Positions 26,458-35,623 of a stretch of DNA of 64,000 bases are shown piece by piece. A model generated the notes under the pieces. It had not been told where the DNA came from and made no database searches. It worked only from the letters and a program-made list of their open reading frames with translations. The translations under genes were made by a program, and so were the position numbers. Source of the DNA: Mesonia maritima. GTDB taxonomy: Bacteria; Bacteroidota; Bacteroidia; Flavobacteriales; Flavobacteriaceae. Location: contig NZ_JBHLUA010000004.1 of the NCBI RefSeq assembly GCF_042433895.1, positions 124,001 to 188,000 on the forward strand, read 5' to 3'. Every line of letters starts with the position of its first letter. Position 1 is the first letter of the stretch.

Positions 26458-27516
26458 CTAGCTTTTTTCTTCTTTATTAAAGTAAACCAAATAATAATAC
26501 ATTTGGCGTTCTTCGTCCCAACCTTTTTCAATGAATTTCTCCGCGCTATCAGGATTAATAAAATCCATTTTTATCTGAACATTGGTATCTAAATTAATGA
26601 CACTTTTTATCTTCTTTCTCGCCGCGCTAACTGCCGTATTTGAAACCGGGAATTGCGTTAAATCTTCAATTTTATATTTTGGGGCTTTTTCAGTTTTATA
26701 ATTCTGAAATTCTGGAATAAGCGCCGGATTTTCTACAACTTCATTTAAAAAGTTGCTTTCTTCAAAATTATCGTTTTTTGCAAAGTGATTTACCGCGCGG
26801 TTCATAAACATCACTTCTTGTTGTTTATCTTCGGCCGGTAAAACCACATCTTTAGCAAAATTCTGACAGAATTTTAAATAGCTTTTAGTGTTGAAATTTT
26901 CATCTGCAAAAATATCGACACCCAAAAATTGCTCTAGCCAATATTTTGTATCGTAACGATTAGAATCTACCGATAAAATTCGGTAACCTTCTTCTTTATT
27001 GCTATTAAAAATTAGCGCGCCTTTATCTAACTTATTTAAATTTACACCTTGCTGTAAAATTGCCTCTAAATCATTTCCTTTTTCATCAAACTGTAAAAAG
27101 TCGTGTTTTAATTCCGACTTAAAAATTCCAATTCCGTCAACACGCTCATTATTCAACATTAAATTTTCAAAATAAACCACGTAAACTTCTCCACTTTTAA
27201 TGTGCGGATGTTTGGCTTGATCAAATAAATGTTGCGCGATTTTTTTAGAATGCTCGTGAATTTCGCCAGGATTTTCAAAAATAGCAGTAGATAAATTATA
27301 AAGTTCATGAAACTCTAAATCTGCTTCGTGCACAAACTGATAGTAATTCTCTTCTTTCTCTCTAAAAGATTTTAAAAAATATTCTTTCAGTAACGCGTGC
27401 ATTTCATCGTTTAACGAATACGGATTTTCAGAAAGAAAAATTCCTTCATTTCTGCTTTTATTTCCTACACGATGTATAGAAAGTGATTCAATTTGAGCGG
27501 CATATAAATTTATCAT
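26458..27516 (-). CDS. Nucleoid-associated protein (NdpA/YejK family)
   Basis: The 352-residue protein begins MINLYAAQIESLSIHRVGNK and has the family features NEGIFLSENPYSL, GEVYVVYFENLMLNNERVDGIGIFKSE and an acidic, helical middle. The family (37-kDa nucleoid-associated protein, PF04245) binds DNA in proteobacteria; the role in this phylum is less studied. The length is usual. A short repeat element (27541-27623) lies between it and the gene upstream on the same strand. Confidence 0.85.
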   Translation of the reverse strand: MINLYAAQIESLSIHRVGNKSRNEGIFLSENPYSLNDEMHALLKEYFLKSFREKEENYYQFVHEADLEFHELYNLSTAIFENPGEIHEHSKKIAQHLFDQAKHPHIKSGEVYVVYFENLMLNNERVDGIGIFKSELKHDFLQFDEKGNDLEAILQQGVNLNKLDKGALIFNSNKEEGYRILSVDSNRYDTKYWLEQFLGVDIFADENFNTKSYLKFCQNFAKDVVLPAEDKQQEVMFMNRAVNHFAKNDNFEESNFLNEVVENPALIPEFQNYKTEKAPKYKIEDLTQFPVSNTAVSAARKKIKSVINLDTNVQIKMDFINPDSAEKFIEKGWDEERQMYYYLVYFNKEEKS

Positions 27517-27540
27517 AATCTTAGACTTAAATTAAGTTGG

Positions 27541-27623
27541 GCATTTCCCTTCGGGTCGGGCTATCCATTACAATTCCTCGTGACTTCACGTCACTGCGGG
27601 ATTTTCATTTCTATCCCTAATGC
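27541..27623. repeat. Interspersed repeat copy A (83 bp)
   Basis: The element has terminal inverted repeats GCATT / AATGC. Read on the minus strand, it starts GCATTAGGGATAGAA and ends GCCCGACCCGAAGGGAAATGC, flanking a hairpin GTGAC-TTCAC-GTCAC (27580-27594). Copy B at 43767-43863 has the same conserved flanks but a different hairpin. Non-coding. Confidence 0.75.
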
Positions 27624-27636
27624 AAAAAAATAAGGT

Positions 27637-28152
27637 TTAGTTCCAATTTTGGTCAAAATCAAAATCATCTAAATTTTCGAGATCTACATCATCTTCACCA
27701 AAACCATTCGTCAGTTCATCGTCCTCATCAGCTTCAAAATTTTTCTCCGGTGGGCTATCGGGTAATTGTCCGTGAAAGTACATTAAATTCGGATAGTCTC
27801 TACCATCTTCCGGTTCAATTATATCGGCTAATTCTACATAAAAAGTCCACATACTAAAGAAATCGTACACGTAAATCAATTTGGTTTGGTCTTTAGAAAC
27901 CACCGTGTCAAGTGCCGTTTCATTCATCATTCGCACTGGATTATGACCTTCGCTCATATCAAACAAAACGATTTCTTCGCCTTGATTCCATTCTTCATCA
28001 CTAATATAAAACGAGGCCATTTCGGTTCCATCAAAACCAAAAGCCTGTGTGATCGCATTATGAAAATCTTCTAACGTGGCATTTTCTTCAATTTCAATAT
28101 CTCTAAAAACATCTTCCAGTGTATCGAGCACTATACGAAATCTATAAATCAT
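27637..28152 (-). CDS. pRiA4b ORF-3-like protein (PF07929 family)
   Basis: A 171-residue acidic protein. The N-terminal part MIYRFRIVLDTLEDVFRDIE, then FHNAITQAFGFDGTEMASFY, and LIYVYDFFSMWTFYVEL match the plasmid pRiA4b ORF-3 fold family. The C-terminus is a strongly acidic tail rich in D and E. The fold was first named from plasmid and IS-element passengers, but chromosomal copies are common in Bacteroidota and nothing here marks a mobile element. Function unknown. A TAACTTTG box lies 23 bases upstream. Confidence 0.8.
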   Translation of the reverse strand: MIYRFRIVLDTLEDVFRDIEIEENATLEDFHNAITQAFGFDGTEMASFYISDEEWNQGEEIVLFDMSEGHNPVRMMNETALDTVVSKDQTKLIYVYDFFSMWTFYVELADIIEPEDGRDYPNLMYFHGQLPDSPPEKNFEADEDDELTNGFGEDDVDLENLDDFDFDQNWN

Positions 28153-28175
28153 AAATTTTCAAAATTTTTGGATTG

Positions 28176-28183
28176 CAAAGTTA
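28176..28183 (-). promoter_or_regulatory. Candidate -7 box (TAACTTTG) for the pRiA4b-like gene
   Basis: TAACTTTGC on the reverse strand, 23 bases before the ATG at 28152, overlapping the last bases of ctaA. It would allow transcription independent of ctaA. Confidence 0.4.
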
Positions 28184-29203
28184 TGATTTTTTCAATTGAA
28201 TTTTAGCTTTCCGAGCTTGTAAAACAATATAAAATTGAAACCCAAATAAGATAGAAGCTAAAACCAAATGTAGGGACTGGGAAGCAAAAGGAAAATCGAA
28301 ATAAGCCATCCAAATTCCCGTGAAAATTTCAAGAATAATGAAAAATAAAATCCAATTCATTAAATTAAAATTGAGCTCTTTTTGGCGGTTTTTGTACCAA
28401 AGAAAAACATTTACCAAAAATACGAGAATGGAAAAGCTACGGTGAATGTAAAACTGAATAGAAGGGGAGTTTAACCACAATTCTTTTTGATAGCCAATTT
28501 CTTTTACACGTTCATCTATAAACTGACGAACTTCGGTACCTAAAACTACTTGAATTAAAGTCAAGAAAATACTGAAAACTAAAAGCTTTGAGAAGAAACG
28601 ATTGTATTTTTTAGAAGTTGATTTTTCTGAAGCTAAATGCAAAATGTAAAGTAGAAGCGCTACAATTAATAAAGCAACTACCATATGCAAAGTAATTCTT
28701 ACCGGCGCCAAAACCGAATAAACAACTGTTGCGCCTAACCAAGCTTGAAAACCCATTAAAAAAACACTTGCCCAAGAAAATAAAGTAATTTTTTTGTCTT
28801 TTTTCCATCGCCAGAAAGAAGCGATTGCCATAATAAAAACCGCTAAACCGGAGAGCGCTCCAACTAATCGATTTATATATTCTACCCAAGTATGCGTAGG
28901 ATTAAATTTTGCGTAATCATGTTTGGTATATAATTTCCAATGATTTTTATTGAATTTTGCAGTAGAAGTAAAATCTTCTTTAGCGACTTGTAAAGTTTCA
29001 TCTACAATAATTACTTGCCCTTTATGAAATTCTTGTTCCGGATGCCATTCTAGTTGCGCACGTTCTGTTGGTGGAATATAATACCCAAAACATTTTGGCC
29101 AATCGGGGCAACCCATTCCGCTTCCGGTCATTCTTACTACCGCGCCGGCGACGATTACCAAATAGACTAGAATAATCGATATTTTTACTAATTTTCTGAA
29201 CAT
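28181..29203 (-). CDS. ctaA: Heme A synthase (COX15/CtaA family)
   Basis: A 340-residue membrane protein with eight predicted helices. Landmarks are VVRMTGSGMGCPDWPKCFG near the N-terminus, the EYINRLVGALSGL helix, ITLHMVVALL and IHRSFSILVFLVN, which hold the conserved heme-ligand histidines, and SLHLVLASILFGFQ near the end. It oxidises heme O to heme A for aa3/caa3-type cytochrome oxidase, so the organism is expected to respire aerobically. The gene is 29 bases downstream of cca on the same strand; cytochrome oxidase genes are not in this window. Confidence 0.93.
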   Translation of the reverse strand: MFRKLVKISIILVYLVIVAGAVVRMTGSGMGCPDWPKCFGYYIPPTERAQLEWHPEQEFHKGQVIIVDETLQVAKEDFTSTAKFNKNHWKLYTKHDYAKFNPTHTWVEYINRLVGALSGLAVFIMAIASFWRWKKDKKITLFSWASVFLMGFQAWLGATVVYSVLAPVRITLHMVVALLIVALLLYILHLASEKSTSKKYNRFFSKLLVFSIFLTLIQVVLGTEVRQFIDERVKEIGYQKELWLNSPSIQFYIHRSFSILVFLVNVFLWYKNRQKELNFNLMNWILFFIILEIFTGIWMAYFDFPFASQSLHLVLASILFGFQFYIVLQARKAKIQLKKS

Positions 29204-29232
29204 CTTCTTTAAGAATAAAGTAAAGTTTACTG

Positions 29233-30663
29233 CTAGCTTTGAGCTGTAAGCCCGAGTTTTTTTCCTTTTTTCAGCATAAATTTTTGTGCAGCTTCATATT
29301 CATTCGGGATTTCACCTTCTAAAATCGCTTCTTTAATCGCATTTTTAATAATTCCGATTTCTCGAGATGGTTTTATATTGAAGGTTTCCATAATTTCCTC
29401 ACCAGAAACTGGCGGTTGAAAATTCCGAATATGATCGCGTTCTTCAACTTCTTTTAATTTTTGCCGAACAACTTTAAAATTATTATGATACTTTTTATAG
29501 CGTTTTGGGTTTTTGGTGGTAATGTCTGCTTCACAAAGCGTCATTAGATCTTCAATAGCATCGCCAGCATCAAAAATTAAACGTCTCACTGCGGAATCTG
29601 TTACGAATTCTTCAGCAATTACAATGGGGCGCGAACTCATTAATACCATTTTCTGAACGAATTTCATTTTATCATTCAGCGGCATTTTTAAACGTTTAAA
29701 TAATTTAAAAACCATTTTTGCTCCCACAAATTCGTGACCGTGAAACGTCCACCCGATTTTTTTATCGAATCGTTTGGTAGGCGCTTTTCCGATATCGTGA
29801 AGTAGCGCTGCCCAACGAAGCCATAAATTATCTGTGTTTTCTGAAATATTATCGACAACTTCTAAGGTGTGCCAAAAATTATCTTTGTGTCGTTGTCCTT
29901 CTTTTTCATCAATGCCTTGTAAAGCTGAAAGTTCAGGTAAAATTAAAGGCAATAATTTTGTTTTCCGAAGTAAAGCAAAGCCTACCGAAGGTTTTTCAGC
30001 TAAAAGAATTTTATGAAGTTCTTCAACAATGCGTTCTCTGGAAATAATTTTTATACGTTTATGATTTTCGGTAATCGCTTGCAGCGAATTTTCTTCGATT
30101 TTAAATCCTAATTGTGTTGCAAATCTTATAGCGCGCATCATTCGCAACGGATCATCGGAATAGGTTACATCTGGATCCAGCGGCGTTTTAATAAGTTGCT
30201 GTTGCAGATGTTCTAAGCCATTAAACGGATCGAGTAATTTTCCGAAATTTTCTTTATTTAGTTGAAGCGCTAACGCATTTATGGTAAAATCACGTCTATT
30301 TTGATCATCTTCTAAACTTCCGCGTTCTACATCGGGATTTCTACTTTCTTCGGAATACGATTCTTTACGTGCCCCAACAAATTCAATTTCAGCATCAAAA
30401 GCACGTAACATTGCTGTTCCATACGTTTTAAAAATTTGTACTTTGGGCTGATGTGGCAAGAGTTTAGAAACTTCTTTAGCAAGTTCAATTCCGCTACCAA
30501 CGGCTACAATATCGATATCTTTAGCGGTTCCGCGTTGTAAGAAAAAATCGCGTACAAACCCGCCAATAGCGTAGGTTTCAAGTCCTAAATTATCGGCTGC
30601 TTGACTAATGTATTTAAAAATTTTATGCGAGAGGGCTTCTTTATACGTTTTTACTTCGGGCAT
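29233..30663 (-). CDS. cca: CCA-adding / poly(A)-polymerase-like tRNA nucleotidyltransferase with HD domain
   Basis: The 476-residue protein has the class II nucleotidyltransferase head (ETYAIGGFVRDFFLQRGTAK, DIDIVAVG, DFTINALAL), the RNA-binding neck with DDPLRMMRAIRFA, and an HD domain (RWAALLHDIGKAPTKRF). The family adds or repairs the 3' CCA end of tRNAs; some relatives only add A or CC, so the exact specificity is inferred. It starts one base after tsaC's stop, suggesting coupled expression of two tRNA maturation genes. Confidence 0.93.
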   Translation of the reverse strand: MPEVKTYKEALSHKIFKYISQAADNLGLETYAIGGFVRDFFLQRGTAKDIDIVAVGSGIELAKEVSKLLPHQPKVQIFKTYGTAMLRAFDAEIEFVGARKESYSEESRNPDVERGSLEDDQNRRDFTINALALQLNKENFGKLLDPFNGLEHLQQQLIKTPLDPDVTYSDDPLRMMRAIRFATQLGFKIEENSLQAITENHKRIKIISRERIVEELHKILLAEKPSVGFALLRKTKLLPLILPELSALQGIDEKEGQRHKDNFWHTLEVVDNISENTDNLWLRWAALLHDIGKAPTKRFDKKIGWTFHGHEFVGAKMVFKLFKRLKMPLNDKMKFVQKMVLMSSRPIVIAEEFVTDSAVRRLIFDAGDAIEDLMTLCEADITTKNPKRYKKYHNNFKVVRQKLKEVEERDHIRNFQPPVSGEEIMETFNIKPSREIGIIKNAIKEAILEGEIPNEYEAAQKFMLKKGKKLGLTAQS

Positions 30664-30664
30664 T

Positions 30665-31225
30665 TTATTTTCTGATAATTTGCACTTTTCCGTCTAAACC
30701 TAATTTGATGATTGTTGAAGGTTTCGCGCTTTTTTTTGACGGCTGCAAATTTACAACATAGTCTACTCCTTTTAAAATTTCGGGCGAGATTTGCTGAAAA
30801 GATTGTGGTGTTGGTTTTCCGCTAATGTTTGCTGAGGTTGAAACAATAGGTTTTTTAAACTTCCGCAGTAATTGATTACAAAATTTATCTTTAGTCACAC
30901 GAATAGCTAATGTATCGTCTTCGGCGATTAAATTTTCGGCTACGCGAATTGGGTTGTCGTAGATTATTGTGGTTGGTTTTGCAGCGTATTTTAAAATATC
31001 GTAAGCAACTTCAGGAATTTCTTCGATATATTGATTTAACATTTTAAAGTCAGAAACTAGGCAAATCATCGATTTACTTTCGGCGCGTTTTTTTAAAGCG
31101 AAAATTTTATCGATCGCATCTGCGTTTGTCGCATCACAGCCAATTCCCCACACGGTATCGGTCGGGTAGAGTATGAGTCCGCCTTTTTTTAGAGTGGTTA
31201 AGGCGTTATTTATTTCGTCTTTCAT
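30665..31225 (-). CDS. tsaC: L-threonylcarbamoyladenylate synthase (YrdC/Sua5 family)
   Basis: The 186-residue single-domain protein has GGLILYPTDTVWGIGCDATN, KKRAESKSMICL, AIRVTKD and PIVSTSANISGKPTP, the ATP- and threonine-binding motifs of the YrdC fold. It makes threonylcarbamoyl-AMP for the t6A37 tRNA modification. The gene lies one base after the pyruvyltransferase's stop and one base before cca, so it is in the middle of a tightly packed leftward run. Related YciO proteins share the fold; the conserved S-T-S-A-N motif favours TsaC. Confidence 0.88.
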   Translation of the reverse strand: MKDEINNALTTLKKGGLILYPTDTVWGIGCDATNADAIDKIFALKKRAESKSMICLVSDFKMLNQYIEEIPEVAYDILKYAAKPTTIIYDNPIRVAENLIAEDDTLAIRVTKDKFCNQLLRKFKKPIVSTSANISGKPTPQSFQQISPEILKGVDYVVNLQPSKKSAKPSTIIKLGLDGKVQIIRK

Positions 31226-31226
31226 G

Positions 31227-32135
31227 TTAAGAATTTAAATAGTCAAATACTTTCGCTGCAAAATTCAGGTTTATTTCTCTACATTCGGCTAAAACACCGG
31301 AATAATTTTCAGCTTTTTTGCAATCTTCAATAGCAGAAGTAAAAGTTGAAAACACAGGTTTATATTTAAAATCGTAGAATTTTGTAGAATTTGGGACAAC
31401 CACAACTTTTTTTTCGAGGAGCATACTCCAATACATTACGTGATAACTATCGGTAATTAGTTTTTCTGAACTTCCTATAAATTCAATTAAACTTCTTAAA
31501 TCACTATTGTTAGAAGTTTTGGGGTAATTTTTAAATTGTGAAACAACTTCTTTTTTCTGAGCGGTATGACGATGAAATGCAATTCCTATCTCTTGTGTAA
31601 CTTTAAAATTTTCATTAAAAATAGGATGTAAACAACTCACACAAGGAACGTATTCGCCAGACCTAGAATAATCTCTCGTTCCGGCGATGTTAAACTTATT
31701 TACTGAAACATTATATTTTTCAAGATTTCCGTAAAGCGTTTTTTCTTTAGAATTATGACCAACGCCCCACAAAACGATTTTCTTTTCGGGATGCTTTGCA
31801 GCGAGTTTTTCAAATAAATGCATTTGTTTGGCAAAACCATTTCTATTTAACAAACCACCACCGCCAATAATGAGTTTATTATTCACCACTTTTTCAATAA
31901 AATTATTTCTAATTTCTGAATTTTGATGTTTGTAATTAAGAATATGTAGCGGTTCGCTATTTATTTCATCGAAATAATGATATGGCGCGCAATATTTATC
32001 GCCAACATTATACGGACCGACATTATGGATATTTATAATCTCCCGGTTTTCTTGCGGTTGATTTAAAATTTTATAAATAGTTTGCCGTTTAATTGCAGAA
32101 GCTTTAGCAGATTTATATACTTTTTTTATAGACAT
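31227..32135 (-). CDS. Polysaccharide pyruvyltransferase family protein
   Basis: A 302-residue protein with INIHNVGPYNVGDKYCAPYHYF near the N-terminus, the glycine-rich loop LIIGGGGLLNRNG, and SLIEFIGSSEKLITDSYH further on, all typical of the PF04230 family that adds pyruvyl ketals or related groups to surface sugars. It lies 31 bases after a glycosyltransferase gene on the same strand and ends the glycan part of the run before tsaC. The acceptor is unknown. Confidence 0.82.
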   Translation of the reverse strand: MSIKKVYKSAKASAIKRQTIYKILNQPQENREIINIHNVGPYNVGDKYCAPYHYFDEINSEPLHILNYKHQNSEIRNNFIEKVVNNKLIIGGGGLLNRNGFAKQMHLFEKLAAKHPEKKIVLWGVGHNSKEKTLYGNLEKYNVSVNKFNIAGTRDYSRSGEYVPCVSCLHPIFNENFKVTQEIGIAFHRHTAQKKEVVSQFKNYPKTSNNSDLRSLIEFIGSSEKLITDSYHVMYWSMLLEKKVVVVPNSTKFYDFKYKPVFSTFTSAIEDCKKAENYSGVLAECREINLNFAAKVFDYLNS

Positions 32136-32166
32136 AAAATTCTCTTAGGGAAATCGAATGAATAAT

Positions 32167-33240
32167 TTATTTGAGATTTGCAACCTCTTGATAAACTGTA
32201 AGGTATTGTTTTGCAGTATTTTTCCAAGAAAATTTTTGAGCTTGATTTTGTAGCGATTTTTTATAATTTTCTGGATTTAATTGAAAATCTTTAAGCGTAT
32301 TTTTAACCACGTTAGCCATATTTTCAGGTTCATAATTCTCAAAATATTGCGCAGCTTTTCCGCCAACTTCTGGTAAAGAAGTTTTATTAGAAATTATTAC
32401 CGGCGTTCCAAAAGTCATGGCTTCAACTACAGGAAGCCCAAAACCTTCAGCTAAAGATGGATGAACTAAAGCCTTGGCATTGCTGTAAAGTTCAATTTTT
32501 TCTTTTTCTGAAACTGTTCCTTTAATAATAATTCTATCTTTTACTGTATGTTTTTCAGCTAATTTTAAAATTTCTTCTTTCTTCTTTTCAGAACATCTTC
32601 CCACAAAAATTAATTTTAAATCTTGTGGTAAAAAAGAAAGCATCGGGATGAGCGTTTTCTGATTTTTATAGCCGCGAAATTCACCCACAGAAAGTAAATA
32701 ATTAAATCCATATTTTTCGCTAATGATAGGTTGCTGATCTTCAAGCGGATTTCCATTATAGATTACATATTCTAAAATATGCGGCGGAATTTCAAATTTT
32801 TTCTGAACATTATTTTTTGTAAATTCTGAAATATAAACCAACGCGCTCGCTTTATTTATTTTTTCTTGAAGTTGTTTGTAATGCTTTCGCGTAGCTTCAT
32901 TATCACGATCGAAAATTGAAAAAATAGCATCGTGAATCGTGTAAATTATTTTTGAATTATTTTTTTCTGAAGGTTCAACACGGCTTAAATGCGTGGTGCT
33001 GTGCCAAACATCATATTGTTTATTAAAATTGAAATAGCGATGAAAATCAAAAGCGAAACGGTAACGCGCGTTTTTTCCGAATTTATTGATAAATTTTAAC
33101 GGCAAATAATACGTAAGCTTTAAATTTGAAGTAGGAAGTTTTGAAAAATTTTTACCCAAATTATAGCAATATTGCCCAAACCCTTTGTTAAGATTTTTTA
33201 GGTAATGAAAATCAAGAAATACGGTCGGTTTTTCTCGCAT
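32167..33240 (-). CDS. GT4-type glycosyltransferase
   Basis: A 357-residue GT-B enzyme. The C-terminal nucleotide-sugar domain has LLSVGEFRGYKNQKTLI, LIFVGRCSEKKKEEI and HPSLAEGFGLPVVEAM, with the E-x7-E pair of GT4 enzymes. The N-terminal half has TIHDAIFSIF and WHSTTHLS. Cytoplasmic, membrane peripheral. It lies three bases after the next glycosyltransferase gene and is likely part of an LPS-core or surface-glycan pathway. The sugar is not predictable from sequence. Confidence 0.9.
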   Translation of the reverse strand: MREKPTVFLDFHYLKNLNKGFGQYCYNLGKNFSKLPTSNLKLTYYLPLKFINKFGKNARYRFAFDFHRYFNFNKQYDVWHSTTHLSRVEPSEKNNSKIIYTIHDAIFSIFDRDNEATRKHYKQLQEKINKASALVYISEFTKNNVQKKFEIPPHILEYVIYNGNPLEDQQPIISEKYGFNYLLSVGEFRGYKNQKTLIPMLSFLPQDLKLIFVGRCSEKKKEEILKLAEKHTVKDRIIIKGTVSEKEKIELYSNAKALVHPSLAEGFGLPVVEAMTFGTPVIISNKTSLPEVGGKAAQYFENYEPENMANVVKNTLKDFQLNPENYKKSLQNQAQKFSWKNTAKQYLTVYQEVANLK

Positions 33241-33243
33241 TGT

Positions 33244-34416
33244 TTATCGATTTAAAATTTCTTGATAATACGCAAATGTTTCGTTTACCATGCGTTCTTG
33301 CGAAAAATTTTCCAGCACGTGTTGGCGAGCTGCTTTTTCCATCGCTTTATAATTTTCAGGATTTTTAAACACCTCGCTTATTTGCTTTACAAAATCGTCA
33401 TTCGTATCGGCGATTATTCCGTTTTTTTGCTGAATAATTATTTCTTGCGCCACAGGAATAGTTGAAACCAAGGTTACTTTTTCTAACGCCATTGCTTCAA
33501 CAATTGTAAAACCGAAAGTTTCTCCTTTTGAAGGAACGATTACCAAGGCCGCTTGCGATACTTTTTTGGGTAAATTTTCTAAGGAAACGTGACCGTAATA
33601 CTGAATATTTTTTGCCGCCTTTTCACTGAAATTATTCGCTACTAATTTCTGAAAATACGATTTATTTTTACCGATAATATGTAAGGTTGCGTTTGGAAAT
33701 TCTTCAATAATTTTATTAAAAATAGCGGCCAATCGGTCAACTCCTTTTGCGTCAGATAAAGTTCCGAAGTAAAAAATAGATTGCGGAATAATTTCAGCAG
33801 AACGATCGGGTTTAAAAAGATTCGTGTCAATTCCGTTTCTAATAATTTTTTTCACTTTCACATTGTAAAAATCCTCGATAAAATCAGCCGAAAAATTTGA
33901 ATTCGCGACCGTAAACGGAGTTGCTTGTAAGGCTTTTTTTTCCATTTCAATTTTTAAATCGCTTCCGTGATGATTTAAATATTTTACCCAAAATCCGCGT
34001 GAACCATGAAAACGTAAAACCAGCGGAATTGAATTATCCCAATAGGCAGAAAATCCATTAAAAGTGAAGGTTTGAATAATATCGATATCATTTTTTTTTG
34101 AAAAATTCTTCAGTTTCTTGGCGAGGTATTTTCGTTCTTTCATCAACCAAAATTTTTCAGCTTTTTCATTTCCGGTTTTAGAGGAAAGTGAACGAAATAA
34201 TTCAGCTAAAGGAAATTTCTTAGAATATTGTTTAAAATAAGTAATTTGAATATTTTGCTCTTCAATGAAATAATTTTTTTTTGAAAAGCCGTAAATAAAA
34301 ATTTGATGCCCATTTGAAGCTAAATCTTTAGCGACGGTTTTAAAAAACGTACCGACTCCGCCCGCAGCTGGAAGTTGCGGATGCGCGTATTCATTTGTAA
34401 AAAATAAAATTCTCAT
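33244..34416 (-). CDS. GT4-type glycosyltransferase
   Basis: A 390-residue GT-B enzyme starting MRILFFTNEYAHPQLPAAGG with GVGTFFKTVAKDLASNGHQI in the acceptor domain. The donor domain contains IFYFGTLSDAKGVDRLA, LHIIGKNKSY and VPSKGETFGFTIVEAMAL (E-x7-E). It overlaps the stop of the upstream glycosyltransferase by four bases, so the two are translationally coupled. The donor and acceptor are unknown. Confidence 0.9.
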   Translation of the reverse strand: MRILFFTNEYAHPQLPAAGGVGTFFKTVAKDLASNGHQIFIYGFSKKNYFIEEQNIQITYFKQYSKKFPLAELFRSLSSKTGNEKAEKFWLMKERKYLAKKLKNFSKKNDIDIIQTFTFNGFSAYWDNSIPLVLRFHGSRGFWVKYLNHHGSDLKIEMEKKALQATPFTVANSNFSADFIEDFYNVKVKKIIRNGIDTNLFKPDRSAEIIPQSIFYFGTLSDAKGVDRLAAIFNKIIEEFPNATLHIIGKNKSYFQKLVANNFSEKAAKNIQYYGHVSLENLPKKVSQAALVIVPSKGETFGFTIVEAMALEKVTLVSTIPVAQEIIIQQKNGIIADTNDDFVKQISEVFKNPENYKAMEKAARQHVLENFSQERMVNETFAYYQEILNR

Positions 34417-35528
34417 CGGTTATATTTTTCTGCAACTTCTTTTAATTCCTCGTACATTTTTTTAGAAATCACTTCTTTCGTGAAATTATTCACTAAATAT
34501 TCATAGCCTTTTTCCTTAAATTTTTCTTGAAGCGGTTTGTCGTTAAGCAACTGAATTACTTTATCGGCAAAATCTTTTGGGTTGCCCACTTCAGCTAATA
34601 ATCCCGTCTCATTATTTACGATTACTTCGGGAATTCCGCCGGCATTTGCGGCGACAATTGGGACTTTACAAGCGTAAGATTCTAATAAAACACCACCAGT
34701 AGGCTCGTTATTTGAAGTAAATAAAAATAAATTGAATTCTGGTAAAATTTCTGGAACATCTCTTCTGAAGCCTAAAAAGTAAATATCATTTTCTAGTCCT
34801 TTTTCGGCAACCATTGTTTTTATTTCTTCTTCAAGTTTACCTTTTCCGACTAAGATGAATTTTGCTTTAAGCTGATGTTCTTTTACTAAAATTTCTACCG
34901 TATTTACCCAAGTTCGGTGATCTTTAAAACCGGTGAATTCGGCAATATTCCCGATAAGTTGATAATCTTTAGGAATATTTAATTCTTCGTGAAGTTTACC
35001 TGTAGGTTGTTGTTTTTTAAATTTATTTACATCGGTTACGCTTCCTACAACGGTAAGTTTTTTATGATCTTTTACCGCGTGTTTTAAAACATTTACCACC
35101 GGATAAGAAACGCAAATTATTTTTTTTATGGCTTTATAATTGTACTTCCATTTTCTGAAAAAATTAGTGTCAACTCTTTTAATAAGCGTTCTGCAAAGCA
35201 CCAAAGGAACTTTTAAACCGAAAAAAAAGGAAGATAAAACCGCAAGCGTATGCGATTTACTATTATGGATAAAAATTACATCTGCATTTTTATCTTTCGC
35301 TATTTTCTTTAGTTGTTTGGCAAATTTAAAATCGTATTCAGAGTCGATATCTAAACCGATTACTTGCATATTTTTTTGAGTGGCTACTTCATAAACTTCA
35401 GAGTTTTTTGGGCAAATAATCCATTGATCTTCTACATAGCCATATTCTTTAAAAGCTTCATATAGATAAATTATTTTTTGCTCGTGGCCGCGCCAAACCT
35501 TAGAAGCAGTTATTTGAAGTAATCTCAT
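34413..35528 (-). CDS. GT4-type glycosyltransferase
   Basis: A 371-residue GT-B enzyme: MRLLQITASKVWRGHEQKII at the N-terminus, ADVIFIHNSKSHTLAV, LIGNIAEFTGFKDHRTWV, FILVGKGKLEEEI and SNNEPTGGVLLESYACKVPI, with NAGGIPEVI after it. It is the first gene of the leftward glycan run (three glycosyltransferases, pyruvyltransferase, tsaC, cca). Its upstream region is shared with the divergent Kdo-kinase-like gene. The sugar is unknown; involvement in LPS core assembly is inference from the kinase and the GT9 nearby. Confidence 0.9.
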   Translation of the reverse strand: MRLLQITASKVWRGHEQKIIYLYEAFKEYGYVEDQWIICPKNSEVYEVATQKNMQVIGLDIDSEYDFKFAKQLKKIAKDKNADVIFIHNSKSHTLAVLSSFFFGLKVPLVLCRTLIKRVDTNFFRKWKYNYKAIKKIICVSYPVVNVLKHAVKDHKKLTVVGSVTDVNKFKKQQPTGKLHEELNIPKDYQLIGNIAEFTGFKDHRTWVNTVEILVKEHQLKAKFILVGKGKLEEEIKTMVAEKGLENDIYFLGFRRDVPEILPEFNLFLFTSNNEPTGGVLLESYACKVPIVAANAGGIPEVIVNNETGLLAEVGNPKDFADKVIQLLNDKPLQEKFKEKGYEYLVNNFTKEVISKKMYEELKEVAEKYNR

Positions 35529-35611
35529 TATAGAAAAATTGTTTGGCTTGCAAAATAGGTAAAAAATTAAGAATACCTTTTTATTTTAAAGTTGATAAAA
35601 GTTGAAAATTG

Positions 35612-35619
35612 TATTTTTG
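35612..35619 (+). promoter_or_regulatory. Candidate promoter (TATTTTTG) close to the Kdo-kinase-like start
   Basis: TATTTTTGC with a TTG 17 bases upstream (35592-35594). Only four bases separate the box from the ATG at 35624, so the mRNA would be leaderless if this box is used. Confidence 0.4.
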
Positions 35620-35623
35620 CGAT

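Noticed and set aside
27637..28152. The pRiA4b ORF-3-like gene beside repeat A as part of a mobile element
   Set aside because: The family name comes from plasmid and IS passengers, but there is no transposase and no target-site duplication. Chromosomal homologues are common, and repeat copy B lies beside no such gene.
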